A stretch of DNA of 64,000 bases from JALZKA01 sp963754045 (GCA_963754045.1 CAVWEN010000002.1:1178001-1242000); one strand, 5' to 3'. Positions 1 through 8,962 are shown, counted from the first letter of the stretch. Translations and numbers: made by a program. Notes: a model not told the origin generated them from the sequence alone.

Positions 1-483
1 CGCTTCGGCCACATGCTGCGGCATCGCGCCTCCTTTCACGAGCTCCCCAGCGACGAGTTCTTCGCGTCGCTCGACCCGGACGTCAAGTTCGACGTCGTCT
101 TCGTCGATGGCCTTCATCTCTGGGAGCAGGCGCTTCGCGACACCGAGAACTCGCTTGCGCATCTCGCGGAAGGGGGCGTGATCCTCATGCACGACTGCAA
201 CCCCCAGGCGGAAGCCGTCGCCTCACGCGATCCCGAGGAGGCAGCGGCTGCGGGGCGCCGTGCCTGGTGCGGGGATGTCTGGAAAGCCGTGGTTGTGCTA
301 CGCGCCACCCGAGCAGACCTCATGGTCGAGGTGCTTGACACCGACTTCGGAATCGGCGTCGTCAGGCGTGGGAGCAGCGAAACCCTTGCGATCGAGGGCA
401 GCGAGGTAGCGAACCTCACTTACGCCGATCTCGATGCTGACCGGGAAGCTTTGCTCGGCCTCGTCCCGGCCGCCTCCGGCTAG
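1..483 (+). CDS. class I SAM-dependent methyltransferase, C-terminal part (5' truncated)
   Basis: The reading frame is open from base 1, so the gene begins before the window and only about 160 C-terminal residues are seen. The segment FDVVFVDGLHLWEQALRDTE followed by GGVILMHDCNP is the typical second half of a Methyltransf_24-type Rossmann methyltransferase: a strand ending in an acidic residue, then a strand carrying the HDC loop. The SAM-binding glycine motif lies upstream of the window. It probably methylates a sugar in the polysaccharide made by the locus that follows. The substrate cannot be read from the sequence. It is convergent with the next gene. Confidence 0.75.
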   Translation, partial: RFGHMLRHRASFHELPSDEFFASLDPDVKFDVVFVDGLHLWEQALRDTENSLAHLAEGGVILMHDCNPQAEAVASRDPEEAAAAGRRAWCGDVWKAVVVLRATRADLMVEVLDTDFGIGVVRRGSSETLAIEGSEVANLTYADLDADREALLGLVPAASG

Positions 484-541
484 CGGGCTTCGATACGGGG
501 GCGGCCGGGATCGGCTCGTCAGCTGCAAGCGACACTGAGCT

Positions 542-1759
542 TCAGCGCTCGCACGTCCCGGCGACCTGCGACTGGGGCAGGCTCCGGTCGGCGAGTATTT
601 CCTCCGAGAGTTCGAAGTAGGCCTTTGCGATCGCGTATGGCCGCCCGGTTTCCGGATCCGCCATCCCGAACCATTCCTCGGCATCGGCAGGATCGGCCTC
701 TTCCGTGACCCAGGTATGCGGGGCATAGCTGTCCACGCCGCAGTTGCTAGCCACCAGGACCGGGGTCAGCTCCGCCATGTAATCCGTGCGCGCCGCCTCA
801 GCGACCGGAACGATGCCATCGCCATCGGTCGGCCATCCGATCTCGTTCAGGCTCAACGGGGTGCCCCGCATGCCGAGCGAATCGACGATCGCGCGATACC
901 ACTGCACGTCGCTGATGATCAGCTCCGGCGACCCGTAGGCGTGGACACCGATCGCAGTGGCCGCGCCCGGCAGGTCTGGCCTTGCTTCGATCATCCCCGC
1001 GAGGAAGGATTCGACGTCCGTCTTCGCTGCGATTCCGGGCGCCGAGGCGGTTGTTTCGTGGAATGGCGCGAGACCGCCGACGATGACGTCGGCTCGCGAA
1101 TCCTCCCGGCGGATCGCCTCGGCTGCCTGCATGAAGTACTCGGCAAATGCCGTCGGGTTGGGCGTGGGACACCAGAACCCACCGTGATTGGGTTCGTTCC
1201 ATACCTCGTAGTTCTGGATCGGCAGCGACGGCAACTCGGGGTGCTCGGCCCAGAACGTTCCGCCCTGTCCGTAGCGCGCGGCGATCCCCTGCATCATTTC
1301 GGCGAGGTAGCCGGGTTCTTTGGGGGGGGCGCGACCGCCGCAGGCGGACGCAGTAGCGGGCGAGACCGCCCACTCCGGGGTCGACGCCCCGACGCCGATC
1401 ACGTGCCAGCGAAGCCCGTGCTCAGCGAGGGCCTCGACCCACGCGTCCGTGCCCGACGGATCGAACGAGTGCTCGCCGTCCTGTGGAGCCTCGGGCTCGA
1501 ACTGCCCCCAGTCGACGTTTGCGCGCACAAAGCTCAGGCCGCCCGCTGCGATCGAATCGAGGTGCCCGTCGAGCGCAAGCGTTTCCCCTCCCGCGGACAG
1601 TGCCCTGAGCACGTGACCATTCACGCCGAAGACCTCGGCGGACAGGGTGACCGGCTCGACCGGCCGAGGTAGAGCCGGTTCGGGGGACGACTCCTCCTCG
1701 GCGCATCCTGGGACGATCGCGACCGACAGCAATGCCGCGAAAGCAAGGGAGCGCTTCAA
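542..1759 (-). CDS. secreted lipoprotein glycoside hydrolase, clan GH-A (GH39/GH5-like)
   Basis: A 405-residue protein starting at TTG, with an AAGG ribosome site 9 nt upstream. The N-terminus is a lipoprotein signal peptide ending in the lipobox VPGC, which makes Cys19 the lipidated residue. The body reads as a clan GH-A TIM barrel: EVWNEPN places the likely acid/base Glu at about 189, and LNEIGW places the likely nucleophile Glu at about 306, at the ends of strands 4 and 7. It is probably an extracellular glycosidase anchored to the membrane, either trimming the locus polysaccharide or recycling it. The family assignment within the clan is uncertain. Confidence 0.72.
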   Translation of the reverse strand: MKRSLAFAALLSVAIVPGCAEEESSPEPALPRPVEPVTLSAEVFGVNGHVLRALSAGGETLALDGHLDSIAAGGLSFVRANVDWGQFEPEAPQDGEHSFDPSGTDAWVEALAEHGLRWHVIGVGASTPEWAVSPATASACGGRAPPKEPGYLAEMMQGIAARYGQGGTFWAEHPELPSLPIQNYEVWNEPNHGGFWCPTPNPTAFAEYFMQAAEAIRREDSRADVIVGGLAPFHETTASAPGIAAKTDVESFLAGMIEARPDLPGAATAIGVHAYGSPELIISDVQWYRAIVDSLGMRGTPLSLNEIGWPTDGDGIVPVAEAARTDYMAELTPVLVASNCGVDSYAPHTWVTEEADPADAEEWFGMADPETGRPYAIAKAYFELSEEILADRSLPQSQVAGTCER

Positions 1760-1808
1760 CTCTTGAGCCTTCCCCCAGGGACGCCGAGAACCCCGGTCAG
1801 CGCTCGCA

Positions 1809-2774
1809 TCAAATCATCAGGCGTCGAGTCCTGACGGCGACAGCGACCGTGGCGTGGACCTCGACCAGGTCGTGCAGCACGAAGAACGGCGCGGCTCGCA
1901 GGCCGCCGCCCTCGACGATGCCGCGCGCACGCACCGAGCGGAGATATGGAACCGAGAGTGCGATGCCGAACCAACGCCAGCGGCGAGGGACCAGGAGCCC
2001 TATCGTTGCAAGTGTCAGCCAGAGATGGACCGGCTTGCGGAACACCCCGAGGACAAAATCCCGCCGAGCTCCGGGGTGGCGAGCAAAGGGCAGCACCGCC
2101 GTCTGACGGGCGGCGACCCTGAGCTTGCCGCGCGCGCCAACCTGGCTGACGGCGTGATGCGTCAGCGCACCGGGCTCGTAGACCGGGCGCACGCCCGACT
2201 CGATCGCCCGCCAGGCGAGGTCGGTGTCCTCTCCGCCGGCAGCCTCGGCGTAGGCCTCTGTGTCCCATCCGTCGAGCGCCTCGAGCACGTTCCTCGGATA
2301 GAAGACGTTGGTGGCTGGAAAGTGCGGCCCGAGTTCCGCCACGTCCATGGTCCGCGACCAGGGGCCCATCAGATCGAGTTGATCGGGACGGGGCGCGGTG
2401 CGTCCTTGCACGAACGCCCCGGGGTGCGCGGACGAAGCTTGCAGACCGCGTTCGAGCCATTCCGGGTCGGGGACGCAATCGTCATCCGTGAAGGCGATCA
2501 GTGGCGCCCGTGCGACTCGCCACCCCTCATCGCGGCCGACCGCCGGCCCGCCCGATAGTTCACGATGGATAGCTCGCAGGGCGACATTGCCGCGCGCGGC
2601 AATCTCATCGAGGAGTGCCCGTGTACCGTCCGTCGAGCCGTCGTTGACCACGACCACCTCGAACCGCTCAGGTGCGAGGGTCTGATCTGGGAGCGCCGCG
2701 AGGAGCTCCGCGAGGTCGGAGGTGCGGTTGCGGGTTGAGACGACGACCGAGACGTCAGGGGCGGGGGGGGACAC
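1809..2774 (-). CDS. glycosyltransferase family 2
   Basis: A 321-residue GT-A fold transferase. It opens with VSVVVSTRNR and VVVVNDGSTDG, the nucleotide-sugar binding region. The metal-binding acidic motif TDDD is at about residues 96-99, and AGGEDTDL further on matches the GT2 ED catalytic region. The C-terminal 60 residues contain hydrophobic stretches that may associate with the membrane. The start is GTG, with TACCGT 7 nt upstream on the coding strand, which suggests leaderless transcription. It probably adds one residue to the surface glycan. Donor and acceptor are unknown. Confidence 0.85.
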   Translation of the reverse strand: MSPPAPDVSVVVSTRNRTSDLAELLAALPDQTLAPERFEVVVVNDGSTDGTRALLDEIAARGNVALRAIHRELSGGPAVGRDEGWRVARAPLIAFTDDDCVPDPEWLERGLQASSAHPGAFVQGRTAPRPDQLDLMGPWSRTMDVAELGPHFPATNVFYPRNVLEALDGWDTEAYAEAAGGEDTDLAWRAIESGVRPVYEPGALTHHAVSQVGARGKLRVAARQTAVLPFARHPGARRDFVLGVFRKPVHLWLTLATIGLLVPRRWRWFGIALSVPYLRSVRARGIVEGGGLRAAPFFVLHDLVEVHATVAVAVRTRRLMI

Positions 2775-2781
2775 GACCGGA

Positions 2782-2787
2782 ACGGTA
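2782..2787 (-). promoter_or_regulatory. -10 box for the GT2 gene at 2774
   Basis: On the reverse strand this reads TACCGT and lies exactly 7 nt before the GTG start, with no Shine-Dalgarno sequence in between. The same spacing recurs at many first genes here. No clear -35 is visible. Confidence 0.4.
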
Positions 2788-2824
2788 GCCGCTACCAGGT
2801 TGGTTGATGACGCTCAGTGCGCGA

Positions 2825-4360
2825 TCATGCGGCGGTGGCGGGGCGGGCCGCGCGCCGTAGGTAGCCGAACGCCTCCTTCAGCAGAACCCGCTCGGTCGTC
2901 CACGTGGCCGCCAGCGCGATTGCTGCGTATGCCGAGAGCTCCGCACCGGTGCGGAGCGCGCCGCCGCCGGAGGGAAGTGTGGCGCGGGCGAGCAGAACGG
3001 CGCCGGCCGCAAATATGGTCGGGGTGATGGCGCCCAACACGTGGTTGAGCACGTTGAGAGCCGGAAACAAACGGGTCAGGTAGACGAACCGAACGCCGAG
3101 GGCTACCACGGTCCCCGCCCCGATGCCATAGGCATAGCCGGACAGCCCCTCGAGGAGGAGCAGGGGCACGCCGACACCGAGGACTACGACCAGGGCGAGC
3201 GCGCCCTGCACCGCAAGGATCCGTGTTTCACCGCGCGCCATGGCAAACGCGGTCCAGTTGAAGCCGATCTGATCAACTGCGGCGGCCAGACCGAGCACCT
3301 GAATCAGCGGTACCGCAAGCTCCCACTGCTCACCGAGAAGAAGCGCTACCAGTTCGTCCGCGAACAGCGCGACCCCGATGCCCACTGGGAACCCCCACAG
3401 AACGGCGAGTCGGTTGGACTTAGAGAACGACTCGTACAGGAGATCGCGCTGGTCTTTCACCGCGCAGATCGCCGGATAGAGCGCATGCGTGACAACCTGG
3501 TCCATGCGCTTCGTGTACTGCGTGATCTGCGACGTGAGCGTGATCGCCCCGATGGCCGCCGGGCCGATCGTGCGCGACGCGATGATGGCCGGCACCTGAA
3601 AGGTGACCACCATCATCAGCGAGTTCGCCAGGATAGGCCAGGAGAAGCTCGTGTACTCCCTGACCGCGCCTCGCTCGTAGCGAAACCGAAGCTTGTACGG
3701 GGAGACGATCACGGCCGCAACCGCGCCGGCCACGACGCCGGCGATGCTGCCGCCGACGAGCGACCAAAAGCCAAATCCCGTCGCCACTAGGGGGACCGTG
3801 ACGAAGAACGTCACAACCGGAGTCACCGCGGAGAGCAGGCGGGTTCGAGCAAAGTCCATGCGGCGGTAAAAGATCCAGACGGGGGTCTGGAGTGCAAGCA
3901 ACGGCATCGCGAGGGCCGTCAGCACTCCCGGCAGCACGATCTCGGGCGCGCCGTAGACAACGGCACTCAACGGGACGGCGGCGAGACCGATGAGTGCGAA
4001 GGCGGCGACCAACAGCGCCTGCAGGGTGAAGGCGACCTGAAACGCCGCCTCCTGATCCGCATGATCCTGCTCGATGTACTTGTCGTTCAGGCCGACCGAG
4101 CTCAGGTAGATCAGCGTCCCGAAGATGATCAGGAGCAACCCCCACAGGCCGTACTCAGCCGCTCCCAATAGCCGCGCCGTGAGGAGACCCTGGACGATGG
4201 TCAGCGCGTTGATCGTGACCAGGAAGGCGGTATTGATCATCGCGCCCCTGGCAACGCCATGCCTGAGGGGCCCTTCGCCGATCTCCGAGCGGCGACGGCG
4301 TGCGGCGTCAGGGTCGGAGGAAGGGGTGTCGACCTCGGGGGAACCAGCGTTTGGCCGCAC
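2825..4360 (-). CDS. polysaccharide flippase, Wzx/MOP superfamily
   Basis: About 511 residues with 12 or more hydrophobic segments and the MOP/Wzx pattern: a first helix near LGAAEYGLWGL, then YRRMDF after the fourth or fifth helix. It should move lipid-linked oligosaccharide units across the inner membrane. I place the start at GTG 4360, because TAGCAT lies 8 nt upstream of it. The more upstream ATG at 4408 has no ribosome site and would reach close to the divergent promoter. A methionine at 4240 is too far in, since it would remove the conserved LRHGVARGA lead-in to helix 1. It is divergent from the next GT2 gene. Confidence 0.85.
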   Translation of the reverse strand: MRPNAGSPEVDTPSSDPDAARRRRSEIGEGPLRHGVARGAMINTAFLVTINALTIVQGLLTARLLGAAEYGLWGLLLIIFGTLIYLSSVGLNDKYIEQDHADQEAAFQVAFTLQALLVAAFALIGLAAVPLSAVVYGAPEIVLPGVLTALAMPLLALQTPVWIFYRRMDFARTRLLSAVTPVVTFFVTVPLVATGFGFWSLVGGSIAGVVAGAVAAVIVSPYKLRFRYERGAVREYTSFSWPILANSLMMVVTFQVPAIIASRTIGPAAIGAITLTSQITQYTKRMDQVVTHALYPAICAVKDQRDLLYESFSKSNRLAVLWGFPVGIGVALFADELVALLLGEQWELAVPLIQVLGLAAAVDQIGFNWTAFAMARGETRILAVQGALALVVVLGVGVPLLLLEGLSGYAYGIGAGTVVALGVRFVYLTRLFPALNVLNHVLGAITPTIFAAGAVLLARATLPSGGGALRTGAELSAYAAIALAATWTTERVLLKEAFGYLRRAARPATAA

Positions 4361-4368
4361 GCGACCTG

Positions 4369-4374
4369 ATGCTA
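4369..4374 (-). promoter_or_regulatory. -10 box for the flippase gene
   Basis: TAGCAT on the reverse strand, 8 nt before the GTG at 4360. It pairs back-to-back with the forward -10 at 4434-4439 and supports the choice of the shorter start for the flippase. Confidence 0.35.
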
Positions 4375-4433
4375 ACTCCCGGTCTCTGGCTCCGCGCCAG
4401 GCCGGCATCGGCGTCGGCGGGCTGGCATGGCCG

Positions 4434-4439
4434 TAGCAT
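4434..4439 (+). promoter_or_regulatory. -10 box for the GT2 gene at 4447
   Basis: TAGCAT followed by 7 nt and then ATG. There is no ribosome site between them, so the transcript should be leaderless or nearly so. Confidence 0.4.
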
Positions 4440-4446
4440 CGAGTCC

Positions 4447-5298
4447 ATGCCCGAACCCCGCGTACTCGTCGTCATCCCTGTACATGGCGAGCATGCCTTG
4501 ACGCACGCTCTGCTCGACGACCTACGAGGCGAGGCGATGCCGGTCGACGTGACGGTGGTCGACAACCGCGGGGACTACGCGCAGCACGCCGACGAGGCCG
4601 TGCTACGGCCCGACGAAAACCTTGGCTGGGCGGGCGGAACCAACCACGGCACCATGGAGACGTTGGCGTCGAGCCATATGGCGGTTGTATGGCTGAACAA
4701 CGACACCCGCCTCGCAAGCGGTTTCATCGGTGGCCTGGTCAGATGCTGGCGGGATACGAGGGCTGGGCTGGTCGGCCCATCTTATGACTGTTATTGGAAC
4801 CACCAGCGACTGCGGCGGCCTGTCGACGTGCGTATGTATCGGCCCAAAGCGCGTCACTTCACCGCGCCTTTTGTGGACGGGACGTGCATGTTCGTCCCAA
4901 GGAGCACGCTCGAGGCTGTTGGCATGCTCGATTCCGAGACGTTTGCGCCGGTCGGCTATGGCGCCGATTTCGACTATGGCCTGCGCGTTCGCTCCGCCGG
5001 TGACTCTGTCGTGGTAACCCGGCTTTCGTACCTTCACCACGAGAAGTCGGTGACCGCAAATTCGATGTATGGCGAGAGGTTGGCCGAATACGGGACTCAC
5101 GGCGATTCCGTCATGGCAGCCGGGATGGCCGCCAAGTGGGGCGACGATTGGTGGCGGCTCGCGGAGATAGATCCCGACACGAAACAGACTCCCCCGCCAA
5201 CACAGCGTCGTCGGGCACTCAAGCGGCGACTGCCCGTCTTCACCCGGCTTTCTGCCAGCAGACGCCGAAGCCGTCTATCGGTTGGATCTGATCGGTGA
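4447..5298 (+). CDS. glycosyltransferase family 2
   Basis: A 283-residue transferase that starts RVLVVIPVHGE. VTVVDNRG and ENLGWAGGTNHG form the sugar-nucleotide pocket, and the acidic WLNNDTRL segment corresponds to the DXD region. The pattern NLGWAGG...NND is typical of rhamnosyl/galactofuranosyl-type GT2 enzymes, but specificity cannot be assigned. The C-terminus is basic and overlaps the 3' end of the convergent TylF-type gene by 59 bp. The start is ATG with a -10 box 7 nt upstream. Confidence 0.85.
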   Translation: MPEPRVLVVIPVHGEHALTHALLDDLRGEAMPVDVTVVDNRGDYAQHADEAVLRPDENLGWAGGTNHGTMETLASSHMAVVWLNNDTRLASGFIGGLVRCWRDTRAGLVGPSYDCYWNHQRLRRPVDVRMYRPKARHFTAPFVDGTCMFVPRSTLEAVGMLDSETFAPVGYGADFDYGLRVRSAGDSVVVTRLSYLHHEKSVTANSMYGERLAEYGTHGDSVMAAGMAAKWGDDWWRLAEIDPDTKQTPPPTQRRRALKRRLPVFTRLSASRRRSRLSVGSDR

Positions 5299-6088
5299 CG
5301 TCTCTCGAGGCCCGGAAGTCCGTCACCGCCTTCCTGCACGCTTCGATTTCGTAGTCGTCGACGATCACCCATCCGCCGACCGAGAGGTCGTCGTAGAGAT
5401 TCACCAGCGCGTCCATCGTCGACTCGTACAGGTCTCCATCGAGTCGGACGATTGCCCAGGTGCGTCCCCGCAGGGCAGGAAGGGTGTCGCGGAACCAGCC
5501 CTCGACGAACTCGACCTGATCATCCAGGAGGTCAAAGCGAGCGAAGTTGTCCTTTACGGCGGGGAGGTCGACCGCGAGACCGGGCCAAAGATGGAACGGG
5601 GATCCCCGATCAGCGGGGTAGCTAGTCGTGTCCGGTGGAGGTACGCCTTCAAAGGAGTCGGCTACGTAGATCCGGCGATCGGTCACGCCATACGCTCTGA
5701 GTATGCCGCGCATGAAGATCGTGGTGCCGCCCCTCCATACACCGGTTTCGATGAAGTCGCCAGGGATGCCTTCTTCTAGGACGCTGCGCGCGCAGGCCTC
5801 GACGTTGTCGAGGCGTTGCGACCCGATCATCGTCAGGGGCCACGGTGGCAGGTCGAAGAGGGAGAGCCTCCCGTCTTCGTTTCGGGAAAGATCGACGCTC
5901 GTCCGCCTCGCCAGAACCATGTCCTCTTTCCTGAGGACCCGGTTCAGCAGGCGCTTGGTCAGGCGGCCGCCGGGCACGGTTGACTCGGGCTGGTACACGG
6001 TCACCGGTCCCGCGGTCTCGCCTAGCACGGCGCGCTTGAGAAGCTCGACGTACGCCTCCGCTAGCGGGGTCACGGCTCTGTCATTCAC
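5240..6088 (-). CDS. TylF/MycF-type O-methyltransferase
   Basis: A 282-residue member of the macrocin O-methyltransferase family. Diagnostic segments are GDFIETGVWRGG (SAM motif I), VADSFEGVP, a WAIVRLDGDLYEST stretch carrying the metal-binding Asp, and VIVDDYE. These enzymes are Mg2+-dependent sugar O-methyltransferases. I use GTG 6088 because TAGGGT stands 7 nt before it; the longer form would run into the divergent GT8 gene. The 3' end overlaps the neighbouring GT2 gene on the other strand by 59 bp. Confidence 0.85.
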   Translation of the reverse strand: MNDRAVTPLAEAYVELLKRAVLGETAGPVTVYQPESTVPGGRLTKRLLNRVLRKEDMVLARRTSVDLSRNEDGRLSLFDLPPWPLTMIGSQRLDNVEACARSVLEEGIPGDFIETGVWRGGTTIFMRGILRAYGVTDRRIYVADSFEGVPPPDTTSYPADRGSPFHLWPGLAVDLPAVKDNFARFDLLDDQVEFVEGWFRDTLPALRGRTWAIVRLDGDLYESTMDALVNLYDDLSVGGWVIVDDYEIEACRKAVTDFRASRDVTDQIQPIDGFGVCWQKAG

Positions 6089-6095
6089 GCGGTCA

Positions 6096-6101
6096 ACCCT
6101 A
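6096..6101 (-). promoter_or_regulatory. -10 box for the TylF-type gene
   Basis: TAGGGT on the reverse strand, 7 nt before GTG 6088. This is the same leaderless arrangement as at other genes here and supports this start over the upstream in-frame GTG at 6232. Confidence 0.4.
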
Positions 6102-6112
6102 GCCGCGGTTCC

Positions 6113-7045
6113 ATGACCAAGTTCCATGTCTCGTGCGCCGCGGAGGGCGAGTACGTCATCCATAGCGCGGCGATGCTGCACTCGGTGCTCTCCTGTCACC
6201 CCCCGGGCTCGATTACAATCCACTACCTGCACGGCCCGGGGTTTGGGGAGCGCACGCGAAGCCAGCTCCGGGAAATGGTGCTCCGGAGCGGCGGGGAGGT
6301 GAACTTCTTAGAAGTTCCCGACGAGTGGGTCGCCGGCCTGCCGACCGAGGGATTCACGCGCACCGCGACCTGGTACCGCGTCTTCCTCCCGGAGCTGCTG
6401 CCAGACGTGTCGCGCGTCCTCTACCTGGACGCCGACGTGCTCGTCCTCGAGTCCGTGGCGCCCCTCTGGGAGCTGGAGATGGCATCGAATCAAATCGCCG
6501 CGGTTACCAATGTGCTGGATCCGCAGTCAGTAGAGCGCCCGACGGCTCTCAGGCTCGCGCCCGGTCAGCGCTATTTCAACGCTGGCGTGATGGTCCTGAA
6601 CCTCGATCTAATGCGGCGTGAGGGCTCGTCGCGAGCCGTGTGTGAGTACGGAAGAGCGCATGCTGACGAGCTGGCGTGGCGCGACCAGGACGCATTGAAT
6701 GCCGTTCTCGGCGCCGGTCGCCTTCCGTTGCATCCGCGATGGAACTGCATGAATGGCTTTTTGGTATTTCCGTGGAGCGCGGAGGTGCTGGGGGCCGAAG
6801 CTCGTGCGGACGCGATAAGGAACCCCGCGATCCGGCATTTCGAAGGGCCGGGCCCCTACAAGCCGTGGCACTATCTCTGCCAGCGGGAGTGGCGCGAGCT
6901 TTATAGGCGACACCGGCGGGCGACGCCGTGGCCCCATGTGCGACTCCACGGCAGGAACCCGCGAAACATGTGGCTGCGGGCGCGCGGTCGCCTCACGGGC
7001 ACTGAGGTCGGGTTCGCCGATGCGCCGTCCTTGGCGGATCGCTGA
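6113..7045 (+). CDS. glycosyltransferase family 8
   Basis: A 310-residue retaining GT8 enzyme of the LPS galactosyl/glucosyltransferase-glycogenin type. Recognisable parts are SAAMLHSVLSCHP near the N-terminus, LYLDADVLV (the DXD metal site) at about residue 103-111, YFNAGVMVLNL, and WRDQDALNAV followed by HFEGPGPYKPW near the C-terminus, whose His completes the metal site. It starts at ATG 6113, 24 nt from the divergent TylF start. It probably adds a hexose to the surface glycan. Confidence 0.88.
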   Translation: MTKFHVSCAAEGEYVIHSAAMLHSVLSCHPPGSITIHYLHGPGFGERTRSQLREMVLRSGGEVNFLEVPDEWVAGLPTEGFTRTATWYRVFLPELLPDVSRVLYLDADVLVLESVAPLWELEMASNQIAAVTNVLDPQSVERPTALRLAPGQRYFNAGVMVLNLDLMRREGSSRAVCEYGRAHADELAWRDQDALNAVLGAGRLPLHPRWNCMNGFLVFPWSAEVLGAEARADAIRNPAIRHFEGPGPYKPWHYLCQREWRELYRRHRRATPWPHVRLHGRNPRNMWLRARGRLTGTEVGFADAPSLADR

Positions 7046-7066
7046 GCCCGACTCGAATCGACGGGA

Positions 7067-7900
7067 TCAGCCCTCGGTGGCTTGATACGTCCAGACGTCG
7101 TGGTGTCCAAACCAACCCTCCCGGCTGAACGACACGAAAGCTAGGCCGGGAACTTCAGAGACCTTTTTTCGGACCCATTCGGGCGAGGAGATGCTCAGAC
7201 CGTACGGATCATCGTTGTCATCGTAGTGCCCGAATCCAAATCCCGTGCGCCGAGCGGTAGCGGCCATAGCAGTGGCCTTTTCGCCCATTCCGTAGTGGCC
7301 TGACCAGGGACCTATGATCTCACCCGCCAGATGGTTGATCGAAACCTCACCATGAGTGGTGAAGATGGCCAAGCCGCCCGGCACTAGTCGGTCTCTGAAG
7401 TACGAAAGCGTCGGCACCCAGTCGGGCGCATCAAAGTGAGTCAGCAGAGACCCGCACCAGACCAAGTCGTAGCCGTCGCCGGCGCTGACCTCCCACGGGG
7501 GCGCCTTGCTGACGATTGGTCGAGCTCCGAATGTATTGGCGCAGAATTCAACGGCTTCGGCGTCGATGTCCATGGCGGCAAACGTCGCCTCTGGCCATTC
7601 CGCCAGTAGATGGCGTAAGACGCGGCCATAACCGGAGGGCAAATCCAGAATGTGCCGAGGTGTAGGCGCCTCCGCAGCCGCGAGTCCCGCCTTGATCTGG
7701 TTCAAGGCCGACTCGCCGATCTCGAAGTAGTTGCTCAGATCCTCACCGCCAGCAAACATGTTCTCGCCCCTGGCCACCCGCGTTATGACGCGTGGGCTGC
7801 GCATTTTCGCCCGCAGCTTCGCGGAGGCGTCGATCATCCTTCGCCTTGGTCGAAGTCTGCGCTTTAGTCGCGAGCGCAGATTCCCGCCGCGAACCTTCAC
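7067..7900 (-). CDS. class I SAM-dependent methyltransferase
   Basis: About 277 residues. Motif I is ILDLPSGYGRVLRHL, motif II contains AMDIDAEAV, and GYDLVWCGSLLTHF is motif IV. GTG 7900 is preferred, because an AGG core lies 8 nt upstream and the in-frame extension up to 8083 is low-complexity and overlaps the upstream gene. The N-terminus is very basic (RSRLKRRLRPRRR), as in other polysaccharide-locus methyltransferases. The substrate is unknown, probably a sugar hydroxyl. Confidence 0.78.
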   Translation of the reverse strand: MKVRGGNLRSRLKRRLRPRRRMIDASAKLRAKMRSPRVITRVARGENMFAGGEDLSNYFEIGESALNQIKAGLAAAEAPTPRHILDLPSGYGRVLRHLLAEWPEATFAAMDIDAEAVEFCANTFGARPIVSKAPPWEVSAGDGYDLVWCGSLLTHFDAPDWVPTLSYFRDRLVPGGLAIFTTHGEVSINHLAGEIIGPWSGHYGMGEKATAMAATARRTGFGFGHYDDNDDPYGLSISSPEWVRKKVSEVPGLAFVSFSREGWFGHHDVWTYQATEG

Positions 7901-8021
7901 GTCGTTTGCCTGGCGAGATAATGCGAGCCCATCTCGCTCCCCACGATCCGTGCTCGAAGCATTGAACGACGCTACTAGGTCAGGGCAGAAACCTGCGGGC
8001 CATGGTCTAGGGCTCGCCAAC

Positions 8022-8750
8022 TCAGCGCCGATCGGGTGAGGAGGTTCGCTGGAGGTAACCCCCTGGGTGGCACGACATCCCATAGAGCTCGAGGTCTCGG
8101 CGCACCTGAAAGCCCTCTCCGACGGGCGTGGAGAGCCAATCCGCGACAGCCGGTAGGACGCCGCGCGGCCAATGGCTGTTCAAGCGCATTTCCTCGATAT
8201 CTACGCACCCGTCCTCCACGACCAAGTAGCCGCCTGCCGGAACGAAACGCGCGAAGCCTTGCAGTGCTGCATAGGTCGTCTCGTAAACATGGGCGGAATC
8301 TTCAACGACGAGGCACCGCGCGCTCTGCGGAAGCTGGTGTGCAACACGCTCCGGCAGGGCCGGATCCCGAACATCCGCCTCCACGAAAGTGATGGTCTCC
8401 TCGTAGTCGGGATCGGCGGCGAGAACCCCAGCCACCGCCTCCTTCTGATCGATATCGATCGAAATGACCCGAGGAGCGGTGACGCGACCGTAGGCTTGCA
8501 TCGTCCGAAGCCGATCGCGAAACCAAAGTGCGCTCCCACCGAAGCGCGTACCGATCTCGATGACCAAATCGGCTTGCATCTGCCAGAGCAGGTGCTCGTA
8601 GGTTCGCAGATCCTCCGGAAACTTCTCCATCCGGAGGCCGGCGTAAGAGTCCGTCGTGTGCTGCTGGGCGCGCGCGAGCCAGAACTTTCGAGCTTTGGCC
8701 TTTAAATCGAGCTCTACCTTCGACGGAAGCCCAGCTTCATCATTCTTCAC
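8022..8750 (-). CDS. CmcI-like / rhamnosyl O-methyltransferase family protein
   Basis: A 242-residue protein of the cephalosporin hydroxylase (CmcI) family, whose glycan-cluster members act as sugar O-methyltransferases. Segments seen are DLVIEIGTRFGGSALWF (SAM loop), ISIDID, CLVVEDSAHVYETT and GGYLVVEDG. The metal-binding acidic residues ED and EDG are present. It starts at GTG with a TAGG ribosome site. It is transcribed with the methyltransferase that follows, 121 bp downstream. Confidence 0.8.
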   Translation of the reverse strand: MKNDEAGLPSKVELDLKAKARKFWLARAQQHTTDSYAGLRMEKFPEDLRTYEHLLWQMQADLVIEIGTRFGGSALWFRDRLRTMQAYGRVTAPRVISIDIDQKEAVAGVLAADPDYEETITFVEADVRDPALPERVAHQLPQSARCLVVEDSAHVYETTYAALQGFARFVPAGGYLVVEDGCVDIEEMRLNSHWPRGVLPAVADWLSTPVGEGFQVRRDLELYGMSCHPGGYLQRTSSPDRR

Positions 8751-8760
8751 GGGCGGGAAC

Positions 8761-8962
8761 CTACTCCCCGGGGATCGCCGTATCCGCCGAGCCCAGTGCT
8801 GGGCGAGTGCGCCTCAGGCCGGTCCAGATCACGAGTGCCAGCGAAACCAGGCTGATCGCGCCCCCGACCCCATTTTCCGTTCGACTTAGCTGGAACTGCG
8901 TTGGCGAGAACCAGCCAGCCAGCTGGGCCGTCCGGCACGGTCAGCTTCCCGTTTCGCAGCAT
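8761..8962 (-). pseudogene. decayed C-terminal fragment of a membrane protein (YfhO/GT-C-like)
   Basis: On the reverse strand one frame starting at 8962 reads MLRNGKLTVPDGPA and then loses sense. The next frame, closed by TAG at 8761, carries on as AQLAGWFSPTQFQLSRTENG followed by a hydrophobic helix GGAISLVSLALVIWTGL and a basic tail RR. Joined by one frameshift near 8920, this resembles the C-terminal end of YfhO-type or GT-C membrane glycosyltransferases, where a beta-rich segment precedes a last helix. No start with a ribosome site and no upstream part exist, so it reads as a relic. The family identification is tentative. Confidence 0.45.
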
